From positions 496,001-560,000 of the forward strand of contig JAHYIO010000023.1 of the NCBI GenBank assembly GCA_020543525.1: a DNA stretch of 64,000 nt, written 5' to 3'. A program made the translations under genes and the position numbers. The notes beneath the pieces are model-generated. The model ran no database searches and was not told where the DNA came from. It was given only the letters and a program-made list of their open reading frames with translations. Source of the DNA: Coriolopsis trogii. Its lineage: Eukaryota; Basidiomycota; Agaricomycetes; Polyporales; Polyporaceae. This document shows, piece after piece, positions 35,072 through 46,741 of the stretch (positions within the stretch are counted from its first letter, which is position 1; every line of letters begins with the position of its first letter).

Positions 35072-36264
35072 ATGCCACAATCTCCACGGCCTTATAGAGA
35101 CAACGGTGAGGGAGGTTCTTCTCGCTATCGAGACGACCGACGCGACCGAGGCTATCCTCGCAAGGACGACGGCTACCGCAGCTCTCGCCGCGACCAAAAC
35201 GACGACCACGGATGCGACCGAGGGGGCAATTCAAGGAGGTACGACGACAACCGCGACAGAGAGAGGGATCGCGACAGACACGGGGAAAGGACTAGAGACC
35301 CAAGACGGAGAGAGGAGGGTACCGACCGGTATCGTGACGCAGACAGAGGATATGGCCGAGGACGTGACAGGGACGACGACCGTCGACGCGACCGCGACCG
35401 CGAGCCCCCGAACAGAGCTAGAAATGGAGAAGGAGATAGAGACGGAGACGGAGAGTCTCGAAGGGCAGGGCCGTCACGTCGTTCGGCCTCTCCTCGCGCG
35501 CGTTCAGCCAAGCCACACTCGCCCCGGTCGCGTTCGCGCTCTGCAGCGGTAGAGGACAAGGCGAAGCCGAACTTTGCGCCTTCTGGGCTCCTGGCGGCCG
35601 CGACGAAGACGGTTGAGCACGGGGACGGCACGAAGACGGTCCTCAAGTACCACGAGCCTCCCGAGGCGCGCAAACCGAGTGGAGGATGGAGGCTGTATGT
35701 CTTCAAGGGGAAGGAACAAGTCGGTGAGCACTCCTTGAACGTATCCGTCACCGTGCTGGCTGGACTATATGCGCGTTTTTCTCGCGTAGATTTGCTACAC
35801 ATTTACAGACAAAGCGCGTACCTCATTGGCCGAGACCGGACAGTGGTGGACATCCCCGTCGACCATCCGTCTTGCTCTAAGCAGCATGCTGTCATCCAGT
35901 GTACGTCCTTTCAGGTTGCAAGCTACGAATATTCTCTTACCGTCGGCTACCACTAGACCGTCAAGTGCAAGAGAAGAACGAGTTTGGGGATGTCAAGACC
36001 GCGGTCAAGTACGTGCTTCTCTTAGACTGTTCATTCACTCTGAAGCCTGATCGTTCATACAGGCCGTTCATCATTGATTTGGAGTCGACGAATGGAACAA
36101 TCGTCAATGACGCACCGATCCCTACCTCTCGCTACTATGAACTCAAGGCTGGTGATGGTGCGTCGAAGCGTAAACGCATGCATGCAGACGCTGATCTCAT
36201 TCCAGTCATCAAGTTTGGCGAGTCGGCGCGAGAATACGTGCTTCTCAGCGAAGACGCGGCGTGA
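35072..36264 (+). CDS. FHA-domain protein, SNIP1/Pml1-like (pre-mRNA retention and splicing)
   Basis: Predicted nuclear splicing-associated protein. Five exons (35072-35723, 35790-35900, 35957-36008, 36063-36157, 36206-36264) sum exactly to 322 residues. The first 150 residues are an Arg/Asp/Ser-rich low-complexity tract like the RD/RS regions of splicing factors. A short conserved entry (NFAPSGLLAAATKTVEHGDG, then LKYHEPPEARKP) precedes the FHA domain: WRLYVFKGKE, AYLIGRDRTVVDIPVDHPSC, SKQHAVIQYRQV, FIIDLESTNGTIVND and VIKFGESAREYVLL. The phosphopeptide-contacting Arg, Ser-x-x-His and Asn are all present. In yeast the homologue Pml1 is part of the RES complex. The last intron (48 bases) is stop-free and a multiple of three. 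Confidence 0.92.
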
Positions 36265-36654
36265 TGTGTTGTGCTCATCCTTCTCGGAACATCGACGGGG
36301 TATTATGTACGTGCTTGCTTGTAATGGTGCAGTGAATGCGATACTCGCCAATCATCGTAGATGCGCAAACATACCTCCAGGCGAGGCTTCACAAGTCGGG
36401 AAGTAGGTAAGCTTCATTCGTTCGAACCAAGAAGATCACTATGGTGGTATCGCGGATACAATACAAGCCGGCAATGAAACGTATGGAATGAGAGAGAATA
36501 CAACAGCGCAAAGTCCAGTCTTCTTCGTCGCCCAGGTGGATACAATCCAAGACAATACACGGTATAGAATGATGACGGATGGTGTCGGTTGGTTCTACGA
36601 GATATCTCCTCTACGATGACAGGACAGAACGACCGGGCAACACACCCGGTTCCC
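36265..36654. other. Convergent 3' flanks
   Basis: No gene supported. The stretch lies between the FHA gene and the C2H2 gene, which face each other. Confidence 0.6.
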
Positions 36655-38033
36655 TTACTCGTCGCGTACGCGCTCTGGGCGCGAGTAATAGACGTCGCCC
36701 ACGCACCGGTTGTTCCTGTTCTTCCAATGCCTCTTCAGCGCATCCTGCCGACTGAAGCTCCCATGGCACCCGCCCACAAGCAGCCTCCCCCTGAACATCC
36801 ACGGGTTCGCTTCCGGGTCCGCGCCATACCGAGCCGCGTCCTCGGGCGGGACCCCACAGCAGACCCAGCAGCCGACGCCGACGTCCTCGGTGCTCTCCGG
36901 CCGCTTGTACTCGCGGAAGTGCGAGAGGATGTGGCGCTCCATGTCGGGCGCGCGCCGGTTCTTCTGGACGTGGTCGCAGTACGGGCAGTGGTACGCCTCC
37001 GGCCCGGTCTTGGCCCAGCTGTTCTTGGGCGGCGGGGGCATGTTCGTGAACTGCCGGTTGCGCGAGCCGGGGCGGTTGTTGCCCGACGAGGCGTGCGTCG
37101 AGCCGGTGGTCGAGGATGCGTATGCGCCCGGGCTCGATGCGGACGAGTAGGGCGAGCGGGCGTGGCGGGCGGCGGCGCGTTTCTTGGTGCGCGACGCGGT
37201 GGAGGAGCCGACGTGTCCGTGTCCGTGCCCGTGCCCGTGCCCGTGGCTGCGGTGGGACAGGGAGGAGGACCGGAGCTTGCGCGGGCGGAGCTGGGGAGAC
37301 GGGACGTACTCGTCCTCGGAGGCGTCGTCCCCACTCGACTCAAACGCGTCCTCGTCCTCGTCGTCTGAGAGCATGTCGACGTCTCCGTCGGCGTCGATGT
37401 CGACATACGTGGTGCGCGTCGCGCGGGCGGGGAGGACGCGGCGGCGCGACTGCGGGCGGGCGGTGGACGTCGGAGACGGAAGGGGCCGGGTGAGATCTAG
37501 CGGGGAAATGGCCTGGACGTCGCTCGGGGGAGACTCTTTGAACGTGTAGGGCTCCGCGAACGGGCTCGAGGGCGCAAGGTCATGCGAGGCGATCTCCATC
37601 CGCTGCTTTCCTTTGTCCTGCGCGGGCGCCATGGGAGGCACGTACGGCGAGTCGTCCCGGTTCGCGGGATGATTGTGGCTACATGCGGCGATGGGTGGCA
37701 CGGTAGGTCAGCGACCGGGGAAACAAAGGAAAGGATGGTGGTGACGTACTAGGTCTCTTGCAGATCTTCGAGCGCGTACACATAGTCACCCCTCTTGACC
37801 CAGCGAGTGTTGTCGGCAACGTTGTTCGGGTGGTAGGGATCCTCGTCTTCAGAGTCGGAGCTGTCCGACCCTCCGTCGCTCGGCTCGTCCGAGTCAGAGT
37901 CCGAGTCGGCGTGGTGCGCCGCCGGGGCGTACGTGGGCTGCGGCTCGGGCTCGGGTTGGGGCTCGTGGAATTGGGGTGCCTCCTTCAGCAACCACTGAAG
38001 TTGGTCGATAGAGGGCTGGCGTGCGAGGCTCAT
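36655..38033 (-). CDS. C2H2-type zinc-finger protein, basic and acidic low complexity
   Basis: Predicted nuclear protein of 435 residues from two exons (38033-37750 and 37678-36655), joined in frame at a GTACGT donor. The N-terminus is MSLARQPSIDQLQWLLKEAP followed by Glu/Pro repeats and an acidic Ser-rich run. The middle has an acidic block (DADGDVDMLSDDEDEDAFES) and six Gly-His pairs. Two zinc-finger-like modules sit in the C-terminal third: YHCPYCDHVQ with RHILSHF, and GGCHGSFSRQDALKRHWKN. The spacings are C2H2-like. The bases just after the first exon read as an immediate stop codon if unspliced, so splitting it into two genes would be the alternative; the clean splice favours one. Function is unknown; a transcriptional role is inferred. 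Confidence 0.8.
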
Positions 38034-38740
38034 CGTGGCGATGCGATGGCGAGTGTGTGTGGGTGCTGTGTGGGCGTTGTTTAAGGTACGCACAGGGGAG
38101 CGAGGGAAGAATGCAGTGGTTGGCCGGGGAGAGGCTCACGAAGTGGCGGATATTTATGCACATGCTGTGGCGAGGACAAAGAGGAGCAAGACGCTGACTG
38201 GGGCCGATGGAACGAGTGGCCCAAGCGTACTAGGGGGCAAGAGACGGACCAAGGCTATTGTCACGGTATCATACTGAAGGCCGGCCCAAGAACAAGGCAA
38301 CACATCTGCAGATCTCCGGGCGCACTCGTGCAAACGTGAATTCGCCCCAGTCCTTTCTTTTTGTCGATCGGTCTGTTGCATCAGGCTCGAGGTCGGGTGT
38401 GCCTCACCGCCGCGGAAGCTTTGTTGTCGCTTTGTCCTTCTCAATCACGAACTGAAAAGCTTGGACCACGCGTACGCGCGACGACCCCTTCACTCGGTCG
38501 CGTCGCGACTGCATTGATCGCGCGCAGGTCGTCGCACAGACGAGGGTGCGACCAAGAGGGAGGGCAATGTCCGACATCTGGTCTGTGGGAGGACTGCCCT
38601 CCGGATCGCTGTGCCACTCGGTATGTATATAGGTACATACTTGAGATCTTCGATGCAGCGATTCAGAGAATTCGTACTACGTCGATCATCGGGTAACAAA
38701 GACCCGTCCATGAGTAAAATTATTTTGGAATTATATCATG
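38034..38740. other. Intergenic upstream of the C2H2 gene
   Basis: Holds the promoter of the C2H2 gene and the 5' flank of tRNA-Glu. An in-frame ATG at 38093 is an alternative start of the C2H2 gene. No further gene supported. Confidence 0.5.
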
Positions 38741-38812
38741 TCCGATATGGTGTAACGGCTAACATTACCGCCTTTCACGCGGTAGCTCGGGGTTCGATTC
38801 CCCGTATCGGAG
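38741..38812 (+). tRNA. tRNA-Glu (anticodon UUC)
   Basis: Seventy-two bases fold into a standard cloverleaf. The acceptor stem pairs TCCGATA with TATCGGA. The anticodon stem ACCGC/GCGGT holds the seven-base loop CTTTCAC, with anticodon TTC. The T-arm is CGGGG-TTCGATT-CCCCG. There is no intron. A T-rich run (TCTTATTTT) about 20 bases downstream could be the Pol III terminator. The CCA end is not encoded, as normal for eukaryotes. Confidence 0.96.
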
Positions 38813-39048
38813 ACGTGTTATAATTGCGTCTTATTTTGGTTCTCTTAACTTTGACGCGAATTTTCAGAAAGCCTTCTGAATCAGAGGAATGGGAATGTGT
38901 GCTAACGCTAGTAAACCAGCAATCAAGGACATCATACCACGCTTCCATTGCAGTGCAACACGTTGTTTGACGCATGGTACGGATATTAGGGTGAGGAAAT
39001 ACAGATACATGGGTTCGAGAACGCATACACGCGATAGATGACACGCCA

Positions 39049-39654
39049 CTACCGTTGTCTTCTCGAGCGCAAACGTTTTCCATTCTGCACAGCTGGTCCG
39101 CGTCTGGCAGATGTCAACATGAGCGCAATGACAACGAGGGTGGACCACATACCCGCGGATCTTCTTTGGGGGCTTGGCAGGATGAGCGAACTCCTTCGGG
39201 TCCTCGCCCTGACGGAACTTCTCCATGCACCAGAGAATATACCTGGACAGGGCAGTATCACAACACAGCACGATTTGTGATATAGAACTGAAAGTCGGAC
39301 GAGGGAGAAGGCCTCGAGGAAAGGAAGCGGTGCGTACCTGCGGTCCCTCACGCCGAGTCCTGCCTTCTTGAGCTCGAAGCCGTTTAGGTGCCAGAGCTGG
39401 TCCCAGGACTCGGCGGAGACTTTCGTTTCTGACGAGCGGCCTATTGCCTTGAGGAATCCTTCCGGGGTGCTGATCTCACCTGTGTGCATGGGCCGGTGTA
39501 TGTCAGTGTCCGAGGAAGCTTTGGCAGGAGAGGACGGTGCTTGTGCTGGCGTACCACGAGGTGGAGGCGGTGGGCGGAATGCTGACCGGTTGACCATGCC
39601 ACGGGCCAGAGAAGGCAGGATAGAGTGAAGACGTTCTGCTAGACGAAAAGACAT
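39049..39654 (-). CDS. Mitochondrial small ribosomal subunit protein mS41 (Fyv4-like)
   Basis: Mitoribosomal protein with the IGR motif. Three exons (39654-39338, 39242-39153, 39103-39049) sum exactly to 153 residues. The first 50 residues (MSFRLAERLHSILPSLARGM, then PRGTPAQAP) form a plausible mitochondrial presequence. The IGR domain is STPEGFLKAIGRSSETKV, WDQLWHLNGFELKKAGLGV and RDRRYILWCMEKFRQGEDP, followed by KKIRGRGPAVQNGKRLRSRR at the end, the conserved C-terminus of Fyv4. The unspliced gene also stays open from ATG to the same stop (201 codons), because the two introns together are a multiple of three, though the middle would be unrelated protein. Confidence 0.9.
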   Translation of the reverse strand: MSFRLAERLHSILPSLARGMVNRSAFRPPPPPRGTPAQAPSSPAKASSDTDIHRPMHTGEISTPEGFLKAIGRSSETKVSAESWDQLWHLNGFELKKAGLGVRDRRYAPLPFLEAFSLVRLSVLYHKSCCVVILPCPGIFSGAWRSSVRARTRRSSLILPSPQRRSAGMWSTLVVIALMLTSARRGPAVQNGKRLRSRRQR

Positions 39655-39935
39655 GGCGAGTTGTTACCCCAAGTCGACTCAGGTTGACGGAAGAGAAACA
39701 AGAGAGACGCGTTCAGGGCGCCCGTCAGTACGCGTGGATCTTGTGATCGAGATCCTTTGACATGCCCAAGACACACTCGCGACAAGAATGTCCAACTCAC
39801 GTTAGCTGTATCTATCCTTGTCTACAAAACTTCGAACACGACAGCGACGAATGACATATATATCAACCAACGTGCCTCGCGTTGGACATTCGACTAGTGC
39901 TACAGAGTGCAATGCTACAGGAACAGGTACGTACA

Positions 39936-40659
39936 TTATGCACCTCGTGCGGTATATCGTAGCTTCTCCAGCGCGTCGAGTGCCTCCCTCTCGTCGTTCA
40001 TCCACTTCATAATCAATGCGACCAAAAGCGTGAGGACTCCGGGAATAGCCCACCATACCACGTCCGCTTTACTGCGACCAAGGACAAGAGCGTAAGCGGG
40101 TGCTAACATCGGGAGTATGATTGTCAAGGGATGGGTGATTGGAAGGGGTATGGTCAGGTTTGATGACGAGATGAAGCTTGAGACCTTCTGGCGATAGCGA
40201 TGCGTGGTTGGATAACAGTGCACACATAGGTGGAGTTGGATTAAGAGTTGTAGCAGCGTGAATCCATTTGCAAGAGGGATGGGCTCAGATGGGGCATCTG
40301 AGGGGAGGATCACATCCAAAGGCGATACTTTACTTGGATTGATCAAGTACACGATATGACTGGTGCGTGGTCAGGGCCCCACTTGGCACAGAGGACGATG
40401 CAAGCTGATGCTCACAGAAGCAACGAGAGCCCAATGACGACCCGCATCCCCATAAGATATATGATATTGGATTCTTCACTGCCCTTGCGCAGGCGTTCTA
40501 TTACCTCCTCTTGTTCTACAACCAGTGGCGATAGGTCAGTCTGAATGCCGTGTCTCTGCCACAGGCGATCTACTCACCTTGCTCGTCCAGTATATGTCCT
40601 TCTGGTTCACCATCCTCAGAGAATCGATATGACACTCGCTGTCTCACTGCAGTAGCCAT
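39936..40659 (-). CDS. Predicted integral membrane protein, about four helices, unknown function
   Basis: Family not recognised. Three exons (40659-40578, 40509-40416, 40359-39936) sum exactly to 199 residues. The N-terminal 45 residues are polar and cytosolic-looking (MATAVRQRVSYRFSEDGEPE, then EEVIERLRKGSEES). Hydrophobic segments follow: LMGMRVVIGLSLLLHIVYLI, FTLLQLLIQLHLCVHCY, ITHPLTIILPMLAPAYALVL and VVWWAIPGVLTLLVALIMKW. The C-terminus is short and charged. No signal peptide is evident, so residence in the ER or another internal membrane is a guess. It is divergent from PET127, with 313 bases between the start codons. Confidence 0.78.
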
Positions 40660-40972
40660 GATGGAATAAAGAGACAAGCCGTAAACTGGAACCAATGTCG
40701 AGGTGTAGGTGGTGGCTGAGCAGGAAGTCGGAACACGAGAAGCAGTAGCATCCTGCGGCCCGCGGGTACATACCACAAATGGGCGTCTGTAACAGATGCA
40801 CGTGATGGTGATTTTGTAGCCGCGCGCAGACGCCACCGTATGAGGGAGTGGCTTAAGGCTTAAGCTGCAGCACTCCCTCTTCCGTCGACCACCATCAGCT
40901 CTCGGACTTTTAACAAGGATCCAACTTGGCCTCTCTTCAAGTAAAGAAAGTCGATCATTGCATTGCCCGACG
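40660..40972. promoter_or_regulatory. Divergent promoter region, 313 bases
   Basis: Lies head-to-head between the four-helix membrane protein and PET127, so it should hold both promoters. The palindromic TAAGGCTTAAGC-type word near 40852-40864 is the only feature I noted. Confidence 0.4.
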
Positions 40973-43423
40973 ATGCAGTCATTAGCGCGCTGGGCTACGC
41001 TGGCCCCGAGGAACTACAGGCCCCAAGCAGCGCGTACTCGCCGGGCGGCGTATTCCACTGTGGAACCCGCGCTGACCGTGTTACGACGAGGCAACGATGA
41101 GAACGCGCAGGTACGCCCTTTCATTGCTCGTGAGAGCTCCTGTTACACAACTCATGTCGTTCAGGAAGTCCTCGCACCCCTACGTCGCGAGACGGAGATT
41201 CCATCTGTCAAAGTGCATAAGGGCAAGGGAAAGGAGAAAGCCTTTAAGGGTATGGAGGGTGCGTTGTGTTCCACTTGAAGGCTATACCAGGATGCTTATC
41301 CCAAGCCAGGGAACTCCATGAACCCTGTGTCTGACAAGGGGGAAGCTTCACCGTCACCGCGCAATGGCAGGGGCCACAAGCCAGGCAGTCTCATTGCGTC
41401 CGGTACATACCAGGATAACAAGTTTTTGAAGGATCTCACAGGTGCGCATACTCTTCTGATCCTGGCTCGGCGAACGCCTCTGAACTTGCCGAATAGAGGT
41501 TATGGCCTGGTCGAGGAGTACTGTGCCTACATTGGCGCACGGTTTGGAAGCTGTACTGTCAAGGTAAGAGTTCCTCTGTATGCTCTCAGAGTGTGCACAC
41601 CAACCAACGCGGTATCCGACTCGTTCCAAAGACGGGGTGTGCATTGGGTTCGAAATCCAGACACTGGCGAGTATGTCTTCGACAAGTATCTCGACGACAT
41701 TCCCAAGGTCAGCGACTTTGCCTTCGACCGACTCGAAGGATTCGTCAAGCCTTCCGAGGACAAGGTACGTTCCCCACAAACGCGAGTTTGCAATCTCTCA
41801 CTGTGTGTTTGTAGAACTTGTGGAGCCACGCCATGAGAACGCGTAGTCGATTCACCGGGTCGACGTCTTCCCTGACAGGCATTCTCGTCCAAATATACCT
41901 CCTCCTGTCCGAGGAGAAGTTGTTGAACCTCTCTCATCTGAGCGCTGAGTTTGAGGAAGCAGTGAGTGGCCACTGCAGAAGTTAACATATTTCTGTCTCA
42001 CTCCGGTCTCGACTAGCCGCGTTTCTTCACTCAAGGGCAAAGAATACCCACATCTGTCATCTTGACATATCGTGATGGCATTTACGCGACGGATTACGAT
42101 GGTGAGCGAGACGATGCTCATGAAGAAGAAATCATTCTACTACCATTGGTTGGTCATTCTCCTATATGAGTTACGGTTTTGTGTTCCAACTCCTTGATAG
42201 GGCGTGCTGCTGGAGAAGTTTCTCACAATGCCCCCGGAGGTTTTCAAGAAGTTTTTGAAATCATACACGAAGAACGATCACCCACAGATCAAGGATGTCC
42301 ATAGATATGCCAAAGTAACTCGGGTACCGCTCTCCGACGATTTGTATACCATTGCTGACCCGTATTTGCAACACAGTTGGGCGATTTCCTCATGCGGTCC
42401 CAGCTAGATTGCAGAGACGACAGTCTTCCGGGATCTGGCGTGTTTGACCTCAAAACACGGGCGATCTCACAAATACGACACGACGTTCACAACTACATGG
42501 TCTGTCCCATTTCCTGTGATCACAGGTGTACACCACCGTTCGAAACTGACGATCTCCTATCGGTTTCCACAGAAATATCTTGACTGTTCGCTCAACGCCC
42601 TCGAGGGCCGCCGGGGCACGTTCGAAGAAGAGTACTACGACATGACGCGCGCCGCGTTTCTAGAGTACTCCTTCCAGGCCCGCATTGGCGGCATGGACGG
42701 CGTCATGATCGCGTACCACAACACCGCGCGGATATTCGGCTTTCAGTACGTCTCCCTGCGCGAGATGGACCGCTGTCTCTTTGGGAAGGAGGGGATCGGC
42801 TCCCGGACGTTCCTCCGCTGCCTGCGCCTCATGGAGCTCATGTATGGGGAGATTGCGCGATGCTTCCCTGAACAGGTACGTCGTGTGCATGACTTCTACG
42901 TTACGTCACTCACACCCTTGCGCCAAACCACGGTCTGCAGTCTGTCAAGTGCACGTTCGAGAAGCGCAGTCGCGAACTACGGGTATGGGTCGAACCTGTC
43001 GAACATAACGACCCAGACACTCCCCCACCGGTCGTCGAGCTCGATCTCTTCCTCGAGCACATCTCGGACGGAAGGCCTGCGTCGGGCCGCTACGTCGTCG
43101 GCAACCCAGTTAAATGTGAGTCCTTTCCAGTAGCGCCTCGTACCATCTTGTCTGACGTTGTGATACTTCTGTCTGTTTTCGTTACAGGGCATATAAAGTA
43201 CCAGATCAAACGGATAGACTCTCCCCAGTCGCAAGTGCTCGAGCGACGCCAGATGGCGTACAAGCGACAAATGTCGATCGCGCGGTCCTTGCCGGGTGCG
43301 GATGTCGGGGCACAAGACGCACAAGACGCATCAGACGCAGCCGAAGTACAAGACGCGAAGACGGTCTCCGAGGGAGAGGTGGTGGACGACGAGGAGACGC
43401 AGACAAATGTTGTTGTTGTCTGA
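40973..43423 (+). CDS. PET127: Pet127-like mitochondrial RNA-processing protein
   Basis: Mitochondrial membrane-associated protein which in yeast is needed for 5' processing and stability of mitochondrial RNAs; the family is related to PD-(D/E)XK nucleases. The start is a basic presequence (MQSLARWATLAPRNYRPQAA). Conserved blocks in order are GSLIASGTYQDNKFLKDLTG, RGYGLVEEYCAYIG, DTGEYVFDKYLDDIPKVSDF, TSSLTGILVQIYLLLSEEK, FEEEYYDMTRAAFLEYSFQA and the hallmark RIGGMDGVMIAYHNTARIFG followed by FQYVSLREMDRCLFG. Around ten exons are separated by short introns. The C-terminus after WHIKYQIKRIDSPQSQ is an acidic low-complexity tail ending QTNVVVV. Exon borders near 42330-42600 were read from sequence and fit the family. 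Confidence 0.92.
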
Positions 43424-43793
43424 GCGCACGCGTATGACATGTATGCGAGCACACACGCCGCGCACACTTCTTGGGATTCGTTGCATGATCGCTAGCCACC
43501 ACTCACTCACGCGCACACACCGCCAGCACCACCTCATCGCATACTAGACGCACAATCGCAAACTGAATATTCGCTCTATAATGTGTAGTACCGAACTTGG
43601 AGTAATGCATCGATCTCGATGCTGATAATATAATGCTACAACGTAGAGTACGCAAGTAAAGAGATTGGCGTTCGTCCGCGGCATTTCAACTTCATCTGTT
43701 TCCATCGCCACTCTCGTGCACCTCCCTTTCACCTGTTCCTTCATTCAAAGTACAACATCAGCAGTCCGTGCCACGTCGAACGACTCTGGCTCT
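43424..43793. other. Convergent 3' flanks
   Basis: No gene supported; between PET127 and the stress-domain gene, which face each other. Confidence 0.6.
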
Positions 43794-45890
43794 TCACTCC
43801 TTCTGCCCCGCAGCATCCTCACGCGCGGGCGCATCAGGCGCATCAGGGGCGTCCGGGGCGTCACCCTCGACCTCCGTGTCCACGTCATCCTCGACGTCGG
43901 TATGCCCATCGCTCCGCCGCTCGTCGTCGCGCGCGATCTCGGACCGCATCTTCGCCACGTCCTGGTCCACCTTGGACGCGACACGGTCGACGGCAGCCTG
44001 TGCGAGCGACACGCGCGCGCGGTGCGCCTTGAGATGCGCGGCGCGGCGAGGAGGACGCTTGAGGCGGCGGCGGGCGACCATGACCGGTACAGAGCACTTC
44101 TGGATGAGGTAGTGCGAGGTCGAGCCGAGGAGGATACTACATTGTAGGTCAGTCTAGTTGGTCGCTGAAGGAATAGTATAGGAGCACGCACCCTTTGAGA
44201 TTACCCAGACCACGAGACCCCACGATGAGCATAACGGGCTCATAAAAGTCGACGATGTCTGTGTGACGATGCGAGTCAGAGAGGTAAGGGTGAGTATAGG
44301 AGCAGCATGTACCGAGAAGCATATGCCGGCTGTTCTTCGCGTGCCAGGCTTGGCACTGGATCTTCACGTTCAGCCGTGTGCGCTGCAGGAGTCCCGTCGC
44401 TTGGCGGACGAGAATGTAAGCCAACGCTTGCCGCTGAAGAAAAGGCATCATGGACTAGGCGCTCAGAGAGACAGTGAACAGACGACTAACCTCCTGCTGT
44501 GCGCGCAACTTTGTGGCGCGATCGGCAGGGTTCGGGATCGGCGGGTCGACTACACAAGAAGTCAGATAACAGACCATGGTATGCGACAGGGCTTATCGCA
44601 CCTTTGCCTTCGTTCTCGACCACTGTCACGATAATACTGAGGTGCTAAATGTAAGTAGATAGATACGGAGACGTCAAACACTGGGACTCACAGTTCATCA
44701 CCATCTCTGAGTACAGTGCCAATTCCCCACTCCAATGCATACCGACTCTCTTCGCTCAGATCGCTTGCGAGCACATACCGTTTGCCCGGCCGACCCGTCT
44801 CCTTGTGTATCTGCTCCGGGCTGCCATGGGTAACGGATATGATGCAACGATCCCTCTGGAAAGTCGGTCTCGACGTGTTCAGAGGCATAGTATCGTGTGG
44901 CTTGGTCGACTTGCGTCTCCGTGGATTTCGGCCTTGGCCACCGTTCAAGGTCGAAGGGAAGTAGGGCTCGGGAGGCATGATGACATTTACGCCTTCTCCA
45001 AAGTAATCAGGAATGTCCTGGTCAGCAGCGTTGGCGGGGATGAGCGCGTTCGCCTCGGTATTCTGCTCAGTGACGTCGTCAAACTGAGGCTCCCCCTCGA
45101 TCCACGAGTCCTCGGATCCACTATCGTCCTCAGTCTCCTCCCCAGACTCATCGTCAGACTGGGAGGCAAAAGAGAACGCGTTCCGCGGGCGGATGCGGGA
45201 TACTTCGGCATCTGACTCGACGTCAGACTGGGACAGTGCGGCTACCGCCGGAGAGGGATCGCGAGAACGCAAGCGCCGAAGACGGAAGGGCGACTGGCTT
45301 CGTGCACGCGACTCGGAGGTGTCGCGGTCAGCTTGCGCTCCGGCGAACGAAGAAGAACGGGCCTTATTGTCCTTCTCTCTGTCTTTCTGTTCTGAACGCC
45401 CGCGCCGTTCGGTATCGTCGCCTCCACTACTGCGCGTGAGGGAGAGAGAAGAGAGCATAGAGCCGAGGGACATCTTGCTGAAGGAGCCCGACCCGCGGGG
45501 CGCGTCGGGCTGCCTTGGCGAGGAAACTGAGGCGGAGGAGATGGAGGAAATGGTGCGTTCGAGAGCATTCTGTGAGTTAGGATCGTCCTGGGTCAGCGAT
45601 GTGGTCGAGTTCGAGCGCTTTTTGGGAATGAGCGGGCTGCCGGGGATAGGGACAAGAGAGGCGAGGGACGCGCCGGAGTTGGTCCGCTTGAAGGGCAGGA
45701 TGCTGGTCACGCCGCCTCCGCTTCCACCTGTGGGGGTGGACGGGAGGGGGGAGCTAGGCACGTTCTCGTATGTCTGTTCCTTGCCCTCCACTGTGGTGGG
45801 CAGGACGGGCTCCTTGGTTGACACGCTGTAGCGGCCAATCCAGCTGCGTCTGCGCGACCCCTCTGCACGGTCCTTTCCCCGTTCGGCCAT
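43794..45890 (-). CDS. Universal stress protein (UspA) domain protein with long disordered N-terminus
   Basis: The first 330 residues are Ser/Arg/Asp-rich and disordered, opening with MAERGKDRAEG and SWIGRYSVSTKEPVLPTT. A UspA fold follows over several exons: RCIISVTHGS, RYVLASDLSEESRYALEWGI, GTVLRDGDELSIIVTVVENE, LRAQQERQALAYILVRQATG and, after a conserved linker, LDIVDFYEPVMLIVGSRGLG followed by NLKGILLGSTSHYLIQKCSV and PVMVARRR. The ATP-binding G-x2-G-x9-G-S/T pattern (GSRGLGNLKGILLGSTS) is complete. The tail is basic, then strongly acidic with three tandem APD units. Fungal proteins of this type are poorly characterised; nucleotide binding is the safe prediction. The first methionine fits the conserved N-terminal motif. 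Confidence 0.9.
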
Positions 45891-46741
45891 GGGTAGCGTG
45901 CGAGTGGATGGTGTGGATAGGGATGCGGGGAAGGTGTGGGAGGATGTGTATATGAGGGCTCACCTCGGCCTTGCCAGCTTCTCCAGACAGAGCCTGTGCA
46001 AGGACGAAGGAGAGATGATCAGCGTCGAGGTTATGAGAGACGAAGCCAGAGACGGGACAGGCGACGTTGTCAATGACGAGGAAGAGGAGAGGCAAGGAGA
46101 GGCAGTGAGTGCCAAGCTCGGCCCAAGCTTTGTGCGCGGCCCCGCGTCTTGGGAGGAAGAAGCAAGGCTATATGCTATTCTAATGCAAGAGACGGACATA
46201 CAAATTCCGCCGCTGCCCCCAGCCTCCCGCCCGTCTGCTCCTCGTCGTTCGTCACAGCATCCTCAACGGCCAAGCCATCGCACTCGCTCACCTCATACCG
46301 CCCCGTCTTCTCCCCACCGCCGCGCTCCCGCAGCTGTTGGACGTCTTCCCGCGAATAGGACATAGCGTGCCAAGCAGGACAAGGACACAGCTAGAGAATC
46401 ACAAACAACCGAAACCAACCGAAACAAGTCGAGTCGTGGAGAGGGGCAGATATTTGATCCATCGATATTAGCCGATAGGTTCCTCCCATTTGCCTCCGTC
46501 GCCAAGTCAGCTGATGCCGCTTTTAGACCCTTTGCACCCAGCATGTGTTTGGTACTTACAACACCGACTCAATGACCAGAGGCTAAGTATTAAGCATCGA
46601 GTATTGGGTCCTGGCGGCTTAGACGATATGCTACATGATATAGAGCGGTGTCCGTGCTTATATGTACAAGGCCCCCATCCAATCGGGAACTTCAGATAAC
46701 TCATCCAAACTACTGCCTGTCCACCACCTCTCTCGCAGGAT
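45891..46741. other. Intergenic, promoter of the stress-domain gene
   Basis: Small open frames occur on both strands (minus 46175-46363, beginning MSYSREDVQQLRERGGGEK; plus 45889-46365, acidic). The minus-strand one is followed by a GTGAGC donor and could be an upstream non-coding or short coding exon of the stress-domain gene, but I could not join it in frame. No gene called. Confidence 0.4.

Noticed and set aside
45889..46365. Plus-strand 158-codon acidic open frame
   Set aside because: It overlaps the start region of the minus-strand stress-domain gene, has no domain and no splice partners.
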